A DNA stretch of 50,772 nt from Oscillospiraceae bacterium (lineage in GTDB: Bacteria > Bacillota > Clostridia > Oscillospirales > Oscillospiraceae): positions 1-50,772 of the forward strand of contig JAFTYM010000036.1 of assembly GCA_017461585.1 (NCBI GenBank), written 5' to 3'. The notes under the pieces are model-generated. The model was not told the origin of the DNA. It did not search any database and was given only the letters and a program-made list of their open reading frames with translations. Positions 7,774 through 15,662 of this stretch are shown here, one piece after another. How positions within the stretch are numbered: the first letter of the stretch is position 1; each line of letters starts with the position of its first letter. A program made the position numbers and the translations under genes.

Positions 7774-7802
7774 ATTGTAGCTTTGAGTGCATATTTTGTC
7801 AA
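7774..7802 (-). promoter_or_regulatory. Sigma-70-type promoter for the zinc-ribbon gene and possibly the Ubl operon
   Basis: On the minus strand TTGACA (7797-7802) and TACAAT (7774-7779) are separated by exactly 17 bp, about 50 bp before the zinc-ribbon start. This is the best promoter visible upstream of the Ubl operon. Confidence 0.75.
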
Positions 7803-7855
7803 TATATGGTGGTGCAAAATTAGTGTGACAAAACATGGATATTTTAACGAAAAAA

Positions 7856-8482
7856 CTATGCCGCAGAGGAAATAAACGCAAAGGGAAGTGAAACAAAAAT
7901 AAGGCAGAGCGCCATAACTGCAAGGCTTACGATAAATATCACCTTGTTTGCCTTTTTTGCGTTTTCAAGGTCGTGGACACGCTTGGAACGCATTTTTTCA
8001 CATTTGGATATGATGTATGCGGGGAAGTCTGTATCGCCCGAGGGTTTAACGATGATGTATGATTTGCTGTGCAGATAGAGACAGTAAAGGCTGCCTGCCT
8101 TGAAGAGCTTTTTCACTTCGTTTAAGGAGTAGACCTTTTCACGTCCGTCACGCTTTACGCAGATGTTCTCTCCGAAGGTGATAAGGTATTCACGGCAGGG
8201 CTTTTCCCAATGCATGACCTCTTTTTCCGCCGCGGTTTTCATTCTCGAGCTGTTTACAAAGAAAACGATGACAGCAAAGACGATGCAGGCAATGTGGAAC
8301 AGGGGATTTACGGGAATAAAACCGTATCTGAAGATGTAGTAGAGAGTGAAGGCAATGTACAGCAGCAGGATATACAGGGAAATGCGCATGTGGTGCCTGT
8401 AGTTTACTGCGGAAAATTCCTCAAAATCCTTTTTGTCAAATTTAAACTCCGCGGTGTATTCAAAAGCTTTGGTGTTTTCCAT
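7856..8482 (-). CDS. YcxB-like membrane protein
   Basis: This 208-residue protein has two central membrane segments (about 33-50 and 58-76), then a soluble segment with a YcxB-like pattern (EKPCREYLITFGENICVKRDGREKVYSLNEVKKLF, shown here only as the region at about 92-128), and a third hydrophobic segment at 183-205. YcxB-family proteins are membrane proteins of unknown function with a PH-like soluble part. The gene is codirectional with its neighbours and lies between the terminator at about 8500 and the zinc-ribbon promoter. Family assignment is from the overall pattern. Confidence 0.7.
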   Translation of the reverse strand: MENTKAFEYTAEFKFDKKDFEEFSAVNYRHHMRISLYILLLYIAFTLYYIFRYGFIPVNPLFHIACIVFAVIVFFVNSSRMKTAAEKEVMHWEKPCREYLITFGENICVKRDGREKVYSLNEVKKLFKAGSLYCLYLHSKSYIIVKPSGDTDFPAYIISKCEKMRSKRVHDLENAKKANKVIFIVSLAVMALCLIFVSLPFAFISSAA

Positions 8483-8499
8483 TTTTTGCTCCTTAAAAC

Positions 8500-8525
8500 T
8501 AAGGGAAGACGAAGCGTCTTCCCTT
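8500..8525 (-). terminator. Hairpin after the two small membrane-protein genes
   Basis: Arms AAGGGAAGAC and GTCTTCCCTT (8501-8525) form a hairpin directly after the stop at 8531, but only a weak T run follows, so termination may be partial. Confidence 0.6.
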
Positions 8526-8530
8526 AAAAA

Positions 8531-9073
8531 CTATCTTATTATTGTTTCGCCGTCTGCCCAGTTCTGCTCTGTCTCGATGACTGTTTTCTGCTGCTCGGGC
8601 TCTTCCTTGGGGAAAACCTTGACCGCCTCTGTATGAACATTGCGGCTCATAAGCTTTTCAAAGAAGTTTGAAGGATTTTCAGCCAGATAAGCTCTGATGT
8701 CCTCCGCAGCTTTCGGGTTTTTCTCTTCTATGTACTTAAGACCGAAGGGGGTGGGATTGGAGCGGTAAGCCTGCCAGCAGAGCTCATAGTTTGCAGCAAG
8801 CTCATCTTCGATGCCTGCATTTTTAAGGCGTTTTTTCCACTTTCTGTGTTCTCTGTACTTGTCGTACAGGTGCGCCATGTACTGAATTGCAAAGCAGAGT
8901 ATAACGATGAGAATGCCGAGTATTATTTTGCCTGTGGCTTTTTCGTCTGTTGTGACGATGATGTAAACGGCGGAGAGGATATGGTACAGACCCCATACAA
9001 AAACCAGGCTGCCGATAAAGCTTATAACACCGGCGACGAAGGATCTTCTTTTAGGTTTCATGTAGTTTGCCAT
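8531..9073 (-). CDS. Hypothetical two-span membrane protein
   Basis: I do not recognise this family. The 180-residue protein starts after AAAGGATG and has two membrane segments (about 11-36 and 47-69), a basic stretch (KYREHRKWKKRLK), and a soluble C-terminal half rich in charged residues with the motif NPTPFGLKYIEEKNP. Both ends should lie in the cytoplasm. It is the second gene of a codirectional set of membrane proteins that leads toward the Ubl operon, 29 bp after the gene at 9103-9429. Confidence 0.75.
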   Translation of the reverse strand: MANYMKPKRRSFVAGVISFIGSLVFVWGLYHILSAVYIIVTTDEKATGKIILGILIVILCFAIQYMAHLYDKYREHRKWKKRLKNAGIEDELAANYELCWQAYRSNPTPFGLKYIEEKNPKAAEDIRAYLAENPSNFFEKLMSRNVHTEAVKVFPKEEPEQQKTVIETEQNWADGETIIR

Positions 9074-9102
9074 TTTAAATCATCCTTTCCGTAGAGAGAA
9101 TA

Positions 9103-9429
9103 TCACTTGCGTGAGGATTTTTTGTAGGGTTTTGGGGGAGCTGCCATCTCCTGCTTTATCTTAAAGCGGCTGTACAGTATCCATACGATGAGAAGAACAG
9201 GTGCGCCGAATACGAAAATGTAAGTCATGGAGCTGACAGATTCGGTTGCTGTGATGAAGCCGATAAGGTCAAGTCCCCAGAAGAAAATGATAACAGCCAT
9301 CATAATTGCGGTTACAATGTCGTTTGCGCCCTCTTCCTTGCGGTATTGAAGACCCTTTTTGCCGTAAGCTGCCAGCATAATGCCGACGGCGGCTGCAAGG
9401 GAGACGATTATCAGAATTACATATTTCAC
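9103..9429 (-). CDS. Small three-span membrane protein
   Basis: This 108-residue protein has three hydrophobic segments (about 3-20, 38-60 and 70-91) and a basic C-terminus (PPKPYKKSSRK). No family is recognised. It is the first gene after a good minus-strand promoter at 9466-9494 and is followed by other membrane-protein genes in the same direction. Confidence 0.7.
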   Translation of the reverse strand: MKYVILIIVSLAAAVGIMLAAYGKKGLQYRKEEGANDIVTAIMMAVIIFFWGLDLIGFITATESVSSMTYIFVFGAPVLLIVWILYSRFKIKQEMAAPPKPYKKSSRK

Positions 9430-9465
9430 AAATGTGCCTCCAAAAAATATTAGTGGTATCTTATT

Positions 9466-9494
9466 ATAGTAAACTGAGCCGAGGGGGTTGTCAA
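9466..9494 (-). promoter_or_regulatory. Promoter for the 9429-to-left gene set
   Basis: On the minus strand TTGACA (9489-9494) and TACTAT (9466-9471) have a 17-bp spacer. It lies about 35 bp before the start of the three-span membrane protein. Confidence 0.7.
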
Positions 9495-9545
9495 GAAATT
9501 TGTTGGTGGTATACTTTTCTTAGAAATATATTAAAGGTGAGAAAT

Positions 9546-10157
9546 ATGGAAAAACGCATTTCAAACTACGATATAACAAAAAAGCGCATGCAGCCTGAGT
9601 TTTTGAAGTATGACCAGAGCGAAATGATCAGAAAATTCTGCCTTGAAAACGATGCTGACAGTATATATATTACGCTGTTTTCAAGAAAATACCGAATCGA
9701 CCGAAAAAGCGGTGCTGTGTACCTGGAAAAAGAAGAGGCAGACCACAACGCTGCTATGACGATTTATGATATCCTCTGCTGGTCAAAGCCCGATTGTGCG
9801 CCTTCAGGCGAGCTTGTGAATATGCACAGCCTGTCCACGCTCCACAGCAGCAGCGTGACCCTCGGCGGAGGGCTGTTTGAGAATGTTGCCCGGTATTTTG
9901 ACGGGAAAGAGAGATCGCTTGAAAATGCCCTTGTGAGCCTTGGCGGAGAAAAATGGGGCAGGGGCGATGTGGCGTATAAGATCCCTATGTTCGGAAATCT
10001 TTGGGCAGGAGTCATGTTCTGGAGCGCCGATGATGAATTTCCCGCGTCCTTAAGCCTTATGGTGGATAAAAATCTCCTGCAGTATATGCATTTTGAGACC
10101 ATGTGGTATGTCCTGTCGCTTATGCTTGAGATAATAAAAGCGGAGATGGCGGGATAG
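9546..10157 (+). CDS. DUF3786-like protein
   Basis: The start at 9546 is preceded by AAAGGTG and gives a 203-residue soluble protein beginning MEKRISNYD. It resembles the DUF3786 family found in anaerobes, with the conserved middle part containing DILCWSKPDCAPSGELV and a later GRGDVAYKIPMFGNLW segment. The family is of unknown function; some members occur with corrinoid proteins, but nothing of that kind is seen here. It is transcribed away from the membrane-protein set on the other side of a 116-bp gap. Confidence 0.75.
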   Translation: MEKRISNYDITKKRMQPEFLKYDQSEMIRKFCLENDADSIYITLFSRKYRIDRKSGAVYLEKEEADHNAAMTIYDILCWSKPDCAPSGELVNMHSLSTLHSSSVTLGGGLFENVARYFDGKERSLENALVSLGGEKWGRGDVAYKIPMFGNLWAGVMFWSADDEFPASLSLMVDKNLLQYMHFETMWYVLSLMLEIIKAEMAG

Positions 10158-10281
10158 TCATTTTAATGAAAAATGAATGATGAATAATGAATAGTTTAAA
10201 ATGATTTCCGCTGGGGCGGATATATCTGTTCCGTTGTGAGATAATCCGTCAAATGATACGGTGAATTCAACTTTAAGTCGA

Positions 10282-10311
10282 TTGACCGCGCCTTATTATC
10301 GGGACTATACT
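10282..10311 (+). promoter_or_regulatory. Promoter of the XRE regulator gene
   Basis: TTGACC (10282-10287) and TATACT (10306-10311) are separated by 18 bp, about 23 bp before the GTG start. The rest of the 177-bp gap (10158-10334) holds an AT-rich stretch and one degenerate REP-like palindrome near 10210. Confidence 0.65.
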
Positions 10312-10334
10312 GCCTGCAAAGGAGCTGATGAACC

Positions 10335-11015
10335 GTGGATGCAAATTACACAGGTAAATTAATAGCCGACAGCAGAAGAAGCCTTAATATGACGCAAAAG
10401 GATATAGCGGAACGCCTTCATGTTTCCATTGCTGCTGTAAGTAAGTGGGAGCGTGGTATGAATTTTCCCGACCTTGCGCTGGTAGAGCCGCTGGCGGATA
10501 TTCTGGGCATTTCCGCGTCAAAGCTTTTGGGGATAAGTGAAGACGAAAAGGCGGAGAAGATAATCAGGGATGTGGCGCAGATATCCGCCCTGAGCGCTGC
10601 TGCAAGACAGCGCGAGATCATGCACAGAATTTTTGCTGTTGCCATAGCTGCCGCGTTGTTTATTGTGATGACAGTCGTCATCGGAAACGTGGGAAGAAGC
10701 GGCGTGCCGTTTTTTGCGGGATGGGCGTGGAATTCACTTCTGCCGCTTATTCTTGGACTTGCGGCGTGGGGCTTTGGAATATGTGCCGTAATGAGCGTGA
10801 AGTATCTGAAATATTCTGCCCTGAGCTTTGCCTTTTGCAGCGCTGCCCTTGTGTTTCCCGTTTTTCTTCTGGATATGGAGGTGCGTATGGGAGATTGGTC
10901 TGCTGTCGAGGACACAATATGGGCGTTTGACTTTGTGTCCGCTTCGCTGCTTACCGGGACTATTTTATTGAACGTATTTGCTTTTTTAATAAGCAGAAAA
11001 CGCAAAAAATATTGA
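10335..11015 (+). CDS. XRE-family regulator with membrane domain
   Basis: The start is a GTG with AAAGGAG 10 bp upstream. The N-terminal 65 residues are a typical helix-turn-helix (MTQKDIAERLHVSIAAVSKWE), followed by a short linker and about four hydrophobic segments between 96 and 222. Membrane-bound XRE proteins of this form often control a nearby gene in response to envelope signals. The stop codon overlaps the promoter of the downstream T-box transcript, so transcription of this gene could interfere with that promoter (inference). Confidence 0.85.
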   Translation: MDANYTGKLIADSRRSLNMTQKDIAERLHVSIAAVSKWERGMNFPDLALVEPLADILGISASKLLGISEDEKAEKIIRDVAQISALSAAARQREIMHRIFAVAIAAALFIVMTVVIGNVGRSGVPFFAGWAWNSLLPLILGLAAWGFGICAVMSVKYLKYSALSFAFCSAALVFPVFLLDMEVRMGDWSAVEDTIWAFDFVSASLLTGTILLNVFAFLISRKRKKY

Positions 11016-11040
11016 CAATTTAATGCGTTAGTGTTATACT
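11012..11040 (+). promoter_or_regulatory. Promoter of the T-box/ABC transporter transcript
   Basis: TTGACA (11012-11017) and TATACT (11035-11040) with a 17-bp spacer sit just before the T-box leader and overlap the last codons of the XRE gene. Confidence 0.8.
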
Positions 11041-11046
11041 CCAAAG

Positions 11047-11313
11047 AAATATTCCTAAAGGCGTTTGAGCAGAAAGAGTAGCCGGGCGAAAAGCTTCAGA
11101 GAATTGCCGGTCGGTGCGAGGCAACAGTAATAACCCTGTGAAGTTCATTCTGCAAGCCGTGTGTTGAAAATTGCAGTAGACACAACGGGTGCGACCGTTA
11201 CATCGCTAAGACTTTTAAGCCTATTGAGGTTTCGGCTGCAAGGCCGATACGAAAGCAGAGTGGTACCACGGTAAATTTATCGTCCCTGTTTAATAAAGCA
11301 GGGACGTTTTTTT
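11047..11313 (+). ncRNA. T-box riboswitch with a UUC (Phe) specifier candidate
   Basis: The leader has stem I closed by GCAGAA (11069-11074) and TTCTGC (11148-11153), the AGTA and GAA parts of the specifier-loop fold, the T-box sequence at 11257-11271 (AGAGTGGTACCACGG), and a terminator with arms CGTCCCTG (11281-11288) and CAGGGACG (11299-11306) plus T run. After the GAA at 11140-11142 comes G, then TTC (11144-11146), then A, the usual position of a specifier codon. Uncharged tRNA(Phe) would therefore favour expression of the transporter. The T-box call is firm; the specifier is read by eye. Confidence 0.9.
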
Positions 11314-11355
11314 ATTGTAAAAAAACCAGCGAAAAATTTCACAGGAGGAAAAATT

Positions 11356-12282
11356 ATGAAAAAAATCATCTCTATCGTACTGTCCGTCCTTCTTATCTGC
11401 ACCATGTGTCTTGCCTTTACAGGCTGCGGAAAGAACGACAAAATCACAATCGGCGTATGCCAGCTCATGGAGCATGAGTCCCTTGACCAGGCAACACAGG
11501 GCTTTGTTGATGCAGTTAATGAAGCAATGAAGGCAGCAGGCAAGGAAGTTGATATCGACGTTCAGGTAGCAGGCGACGCAAACCTCTGCACAACCGTCAT
11601 CAACACCTTCACATCCAAAAAGGTTGATCTTATCATGGCTAACGCAACTCCTGCTCTTCTTGCTGCAGCCAATGCGACAACTGAGATCCCCGTTCTGGGC
11701 ACATCCGTTACAGACTACTCCGATACATTCAGCGGCAGCATCCCCGCTAACGTCTCCGGCACATCCGATGCTGTTCCTTTCGCAGAGCAGGCTCAGATGA
11801 TGATCGACACTCTCGGTCTTCAGGCAGGCGATCAGGTCGGCGTTCTCTACTGCACAAACGAGTCCAACTCCCTCATCCAGTACGAGGCTGTTAAGGCGCT
11901 CTTTGAGGCAGAAGGCATCGTTGTTGTACCTTACACATTCTCCGAGACTACAGAGCTTCAGGGCGTTGTAACAAATATGGCAAGCCAGTGCAAGGCTGTT
12001 TACGTTCCCTCTGACAACACAGTTGCACAGAACGACTCCATCGTCGGCACTATCTGCGGCGACATGAACGTTCCCGTTTACACAAGCTACGGCGGCGCAG
12101 TCTGCTATGCAAGCCTTTCCATCGACTACTACCAGCTTGGCTACGAGACAGGCAAGATGGCAGCTGAGATCCTCTTAAACGGCAAGACACCTGCTGATTA
12201 CGAGATCATGACACTTGTTCCCACAGTTACATACAACGAGGAGCTTTGTGCACAGCTGGGCATCACAGTTCCCGAAAACTAA
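11356..12282 (+). CDS. ABC transporter substrate-binding lipoprotein, TrpX type
   Basis: This 308-residue protein begins with a lipoprotein signal peptide (hydrophobic 5-22, lipobox FTGC, so the lipid cysteine is about 24) after a GGAGGAAAA ribosome site. The remainder matches the ABC_sub_bind/TrpX family: paired Rossmann-like lobes with GVCQLMEHESLDQATQGF, MANATPALLAA and GTSVTDY. Members bind aromatic amino acids or related compounds outside the cell. It is first of three transporter genes behind a T-box with a Phe-type specifier, so phenylalanine or a precursor is the best substrate guess (inference). Confidence 0.9.
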   Translation: MKKIISIVLSVLLICTMCLAFTGCGKNDKITIGVCQLMEHESLDQATQGFVDAVNEAMKAAGKEVDIDVQVAGDANLCTTVINTFTSKKVDLIMANATPALLAAANATTEIPVLGTSVTDYSDTFSGSIPANVSGTSDAVPFAEQAQMMIDTLGLQAGDQVGVLYCTNESNSLIQYEAVKALFEAEGIVVVPYTFSETTELQGVVTNMASQCKAVYVPSDNTVAQNDSIVGTICGDMNVPVYTSYGGAVCYASLSIDYYQLGYETGKMAAEILLNGKTPADYEIMTLVPTVTYNEELCAQLGITVPEN

Positions 12283-12310
12283 ACGAATTTAAACATTTTT
12301 GAGGTAAGCT

Positions 12311-13228
12311 ATGAGTTTTCTTTACGCCTTGCCCGGCGCCGTTGCGGAAGGGCTTATATGGGGATTGATGGCCATGGGCGTATACATCTCCTACAAAATT
12401 CTTGATATTGCAGACCTGACCGTAGACGGCTCTATCTGCACAGGCGCATGTGTCTGCGCGGTTATGCTGGGAGCAGGTGTGCCCGTGTGGCTGTGCATCA
12501 TCGCTGCATTTATTGCAGGTGCGGCTTCCGGTGTGCTGACGGGTCTTTTGCACACAGCTCTGGGTATCCCGTCCATTCTCGCAGGTATTCTGACACAGCT
12601 TATACTGTACTCTGTAAACCTGTGCATCTTAGGCGGCAAATCCCTTATCGCCATAGACCACAGAACAAATAATCTGTGGGTACACATGAGCCGTAATCCT
12701 GTGTCCATCGCCGCTATGGTGGTCATAATTGCCGTTGTCATAATCTGCCTGTGGATGTTTTTCTACACCGAGGTAGGGCTTACACTTAAGTCCACAGGCG
12801 ACAATCCCGACATGAGCCGTGCTCAGGGTGTAAACGTAAAGCGCAACAAGGTCGTTGGTCTTGCAATTGCAAACGGCATCGTAGCGCTTGCCGGTGCAAT
12901 GCTGGCTCAGTATAAGGGTTCTGCAAATATTAACGACGGACGCGGCGCTATCGTTATAGCTCTTGCTGCCATATTTATCGGTCTGTCCGTTTCCATGAAA
13001 ATCAAGCCAAACTTCGTCGTCAGCCTTATCGGCGTTGTTGGCGGCGGAATCATCTACTACATAGTATATAACTTTGTAATTCTCATGGGCCTTAAGACAG
13101 ACTATCTCAAAATGCTCTCAGCTATCATCGTTGCGGTATTCCTGGCGGTGCCTTACTTAAAGGGTGAATATTTCCCAAAACACAAAAAGGCTGCTGCGGA
13201 GAAAAACGGAGGTGAGGTCGATGCTTAA
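12311..13228 (+). CDS. ABC transporter permease, TrpY type
   Basis: This 305-residue membrane protein belongs to the branched-chain amino acid/TrpY permease group, with eight or nine hydrophobic segments. Hallmarks are GLIWGLMAMGVYISYKILDI near the start, DLTVDGS, a TEVGLTLKSTGDNPDMSRAQG loop that should contact the ATPase, and ANGIVALAGAMLAQYKG. It lies 28 bp after the binding protein and overlaps the start of the ATPase gene, giving a complete importer with two fused-free subunits. Confidence 0.9.
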   Translation: MSFLYALPGAVAEGLIWGLMAMGVYISYKILDIADLTVDGSICTGACVCAVMLGAGVPVWLCIIAAFIAGAASGVLTGLLHTALGIPSILAGILTQLILYSVNLCILGGKSLIAIDHRTNNLWVHMSRNPVSIAAMVVIIAVVIICLWMFFYTEVGLTLKSTGDNPDMSRAQGVNVKRNKVVGLAIANGIVALAGAMLAQYKGSANINDGRGAIVIALAAIFIGLSVSMKIKPNFVVSLIGVVGGGIIYYIVYNFVILMGLKTDYLKMLSAIIVAVFLAVPYLKGEYFPKHKKAAAEKNGGEVDA

Positions 13229-14015
13229 AATCACAGGACTTCGAAAGACCTTCAACCCCGGCACCATAAATGCAAAGACCGCTCTTGACGGACTTGAGCT
13301 CCACCTGAAAGACGGAGATTTCGTAACTGTCATCGGCGGCAACGGCGCAGGTAAATCCACCCTTTTAAACGCCATTGCAGGTGTGTGGAAGCCCGATGAG
13401 GGCAAGATAGAAATTGACGGCGTGGATGTAACTGCCATGCCCGAGTACAAGCGCGCAAGCTTTTTGGGCAGAGTTTTTCAGGACCCCATGAAGGGCACAT
13501 CCCCCGATATGGAGATCGCCGAAAACCTTGCCATAGCATCAAAGCGCGGTATAAAGCGCAGATTTGTCCGCGGTGTAAGAAAGGCTGACAGGGAAAGGTT
13601 TAAAGAACTGCTGACACCCCTGGAGCTTGGACTTGAAAACCGCCTCTCCGCAAAGGTGGGACTTCTCTCAGGCGGACAGCGTCAGGCGCTGACCCTGCTC
13701 ATGGCGACAATGAACCGCCCGAAGCTTCTGCTGCTGGACGAGCACACCGCAGCTTTAGACCCCAAGACAGCGGCAAAGGTTCTTGAGCTGACAGATCAGA
13801 TAGTGAGCAGAAATAAGCTGACAACGCTGATGATAACCCACAACATGAAAGACGCCATTGCCCACGGCAACCGCCTTATCATGATGCACGAGGGCAGAAT
13901 TATCATCGACGTGTCGGGCGAGGAAAAGCAGAATCTCACAGTTGAGCAGCTCCTTGAGCTCTTTAACCGCGCCAGCGGCGGCGGTGCGGTAAACGACCGC
14001 ATGATTTTAGGTTAA
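13221..14015 (+). CDS. ABC transporter ATP-binding protein, TrpZ type
   Basis: The start at 13221 (MLKITGLRKTF) is chosen because a GGAGGTGAGG site precedes it and it overlaps the permease stop by 8 bp. The 264-residue protein has Walker A GGNGAGKST (about 38-46), signature LSGGQRQ (about 152), Walker B LLLLDEHTAALD, and the H-loop MITHNM. It energises the importer with the two preceding genes. A terminator follows directly. Confidence 0.92.
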   Translation: MLKITGLRKTFNPGTINAKTALDGLELHLKDGDFVTVIGGNGAGKSTLLNAIAGVWKPDEGKIEIDGVDVTAMPEYKRASFLGRVFQDPMKGTSPDMEIAENLAIASKRGIKRRFVRGVRKADRERFKELLTPLELGLENRLSAKVGLLSGGQRQALTLLMATMNRPKLLLLDEHTAALDPKTAAKVLELTDQIVSRNKLTTLMITHNMKDAIAHGNRLIMMHEGRIIIDVSGEEKQNLTVEQLLELFNRASGGGAVNDRMILG

Positions 14016-14020
14016 TAAGA

Positions 14021-14051
14021 AAAGACAGAGGTTTTTGCCTCTGTCTTTTTT
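14021..14051 (+). terminator. Terminator of the ABC transporter operon
   Basis: Arms AAAGACAGAGG (14021-14031) and CCTCTGTCTTT (14038-14048) with a T run follow the ATPase stop. Confidence 0.85.
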
Positions 14052-14110
14052 GTGTGCGTTAGATACATCGTCCCGTTTTATGAAATCACGCATAATGCTG
14101 TTGGCGTTTT

Positions 14111-14425
14111 GTAGGGGACGATGCCTTCATCGTCCCGTTTTACCTTGGCAGAAGATTTTACCCTGTCCTGCCTGCGGCGCCATACTTTCTTACTCGCCTA
14201 AGAAAGTATGCAAAGAACGGCGCATAGGGGATACCCCTATGTACCCTAAGCGGCTCAGACATGATGTGACGGGGTGTTCCCGTCACATAACTCGCCGCAT
14301 GCCTATCGTTTGTTATGCAGAGATGACCGCTATGCTTGTAGGGGGCAACTTTGCATCGTCCCGTGTACAAATTCGCATTGCAATAATTGGTATGTTGTAG
14401 GGGTAGGCGTCCTTAGGCGTACCCG
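14111..14425 (+). repeat. REP-like hairpins plus one copy of the ~190-bp multi-hairpin element
   Basis: This is the first repeat cluster of the window. It contains a GTAG-footed palindrome (14111-14137), a copy of the multi-hairpin element (about 14148-14335, with CATACTTTCTTA and TAAGAAAGTATG arms at 14181-14210 and a GTGACGGG/CCCGTCAC stem near 14266-14285), and two more REP-like units at about 14339 and 14397. No gene is seen. Confidence 0.8.
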
Positions 14426-14459
14426 TTGTGAAAATTTTCAATATTGCAAAAAATAGTTA

Positions 14460-14490
14460 TTGACCTTACACTAAACTGTAATGATACGCT
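14460..14490 (+). promoter_or_regulatory. MerR-type promoter with operator dyad
   Basis: TTGACC (14460-14465) is followed by a 19-bp spacer and TACGCT (14485-14490). The spacer carries the dyad TTACA (14466-14470) and TGTAA (14477-14481). A long spacer with a centred dyad is the hallmark of promoters twisted open by MerR proteins, so the gene downstream probably controls itself. Confidence 0.75.
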
Positions 14491-14513
14491 TTGGCTGTAA
14501 GGAGGTAAGAGAT

Positions 14514-15407
14514 ATGATGACGATCAAGGAGTTTTCACAGCTATGCAGATGTACTGCACAAACCCTGCGTTATTACGATAAAATCGATCTGCTCAAGCCA
14601 AGGCGCGTAGACTCGTGGACAGGCTATCGTTATTATGAAGCGGCACAGGCCATCGACTGTATCAAGATCAAAAATCTTCAGGCTGCAGACTTTTCCATTG
14701 AAGAGATCAAAGTGCTTCTGACAAAAAACGACCGTCAGCTATACGAAGCCTTTGAGCTTAAAATATCTGAGCACGAGCACAAGCTGGAACGCATCCGTGA
14801 AATACAGCGTTCATATCTCAAAGAGAAAACAGGTATGGAAAAAATTATTAAAAGCTTATCAGCGTTTTTGTTTAGTCAGCTGGAAAGCTATGAGGGACTT
14901 TCCGAATTCGGTCTTGAACCCAAAGACGGTTCCGCTATTGTGGAACTGGTCAGGTCATATCTTGAAAAGTGGATGACAGACACCGCGCCTGACGAAAAAG
15001 AGGTCTGTCTCGTTGTAAATGATGAGGTCTACCGTGGCACGGATGCTGTGTCTGAGAAAATCAGCACGTTTACTCAAGAAAATCTTGCAGACAAGATATT
15101 GCTTGGTGATGACAGCGTAGCCGAGGAGAAGGATTTTGACCCTGATGATTACATCTCCGTCTGGGAAGCGCATGACTGGGAGCATGTCCGTGATTTTCTC
15201 AATGATGTTCCGAATCTCGAAGACGGTGTTGACTACTGTTTCTGTTTTCATTTGAACAAGGACAGCTACAGGGATGATATATCCTTCCCGATATTTATGT
15301 TGGGAGCTATGCTTTTGAAAAACAAAGATTCAAAAGTCACCATGAGCTGTTCTGTTGATAAAAGCGCAGATTCTCAAAACCACTTTTCTTTACTGAAAAT
15401 GCGCTGA
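14514..15407 (+). CDS. MerR-family transcription regulator
   Basis: The ATG at 14514 follows GGAGGT by 8 bp and gives 297 residues. The first 70 residues are a MerR winged helix (IKEFSQLCRCTAQTLRYYDKI, with the WTGYRYYE wing), followed by a coiled coil around 80-115 that should form the dimer. The C-terminal 170 residues are acidic and resemble no effector domain I can name with certainty; they may be a GyrI-like or other ligand pocket. The upstream promoter has MerR geometry. Confidence 0.9.
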   Translation: MMTIKEFSQLCRCTAQTLRYYDKIDLLKPRRVDSWTGYRYYEAAQAIDCIKIKNLQAADFSIEEIKVLLTKNDRQLYEAFELKISEHEHKLERIREIQRSYLKEKTGMEKIIKSLSAFLFSQLESYEGLSEFGLEPKDGSAIVELVRSYLEKWMTDTAPDEKEVCLVVNDEVYRGTDAVSEKISTFTQENLADKILLGDDSVAEEKDFDPDDYISVWEAHDWEHVRDFLNDVPNLEDGVDYCFCFHLNKDSYRDDISFPIFMLGAMLLKNKDSKVTMSCSVDKSADSQNHFSLLKMR

Positions 15408-15457
15408 ATTACCGACGCCCCGTGTGTGAAAATCACGCACAATGTTTATGGTACATC

Positions 15458-15616
15458 GTAGGGAATGGATTTATCCATTCCGTGTAAAAACCCTCTCCGT
15501 CAAAACCTGCGGTTTTGCCACCTCCCCCAAAGTGGGAGGCGAGGAACGATCTTTCGGCGTGTCCACTTGGCTCGCCCTCAGGGAGAGCTGTCACCGTCAG
15601 GTGACTGAGAGGGTAT
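15458..15616 (+). repeat. REP-like hairpin and tripartite CCCTCTC element
   Basis: A GTAG-footed hairpin with arms GGAATGGAT and ATCCATTCC (15458-15482) is followed by a tripartite element (about 15490-15616): outer arms ACCCTCTC and GAGAGGGT, an inner AAAACC/GGTTTT hairpin, a CCTCCC/GGGAGG hairpin, and a TCACCG/AGGTGA hairpin. No gene is seen in this gap. Confidence 0.75.
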
Positions 15617-15626
15617 TTACCTGAAA

Positions 15627-15657
15627 AACCCCCGACAGATCAAATCCGTCGGGGGTT
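15627..15657. terminator. Terminator of the lipoprotein gene (works on either strand by structure)
   Basis: Arms AACCCCCGAC and GTCGGGGGTT flank a short loop, with T-rich sequence on the minus-strand side next to the stop at 15663. Confidence 0.8.
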
Positions 15658-15662
15658 AAAAA

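Noticed and set aside
7726-7923. N-terminal extension of the zinc-ribbon protein
   Set aside because: It would cross a consensus promoter and overlap the end of the YcxB-like gene, while the ATG at 7725 has a strong ribosome site.
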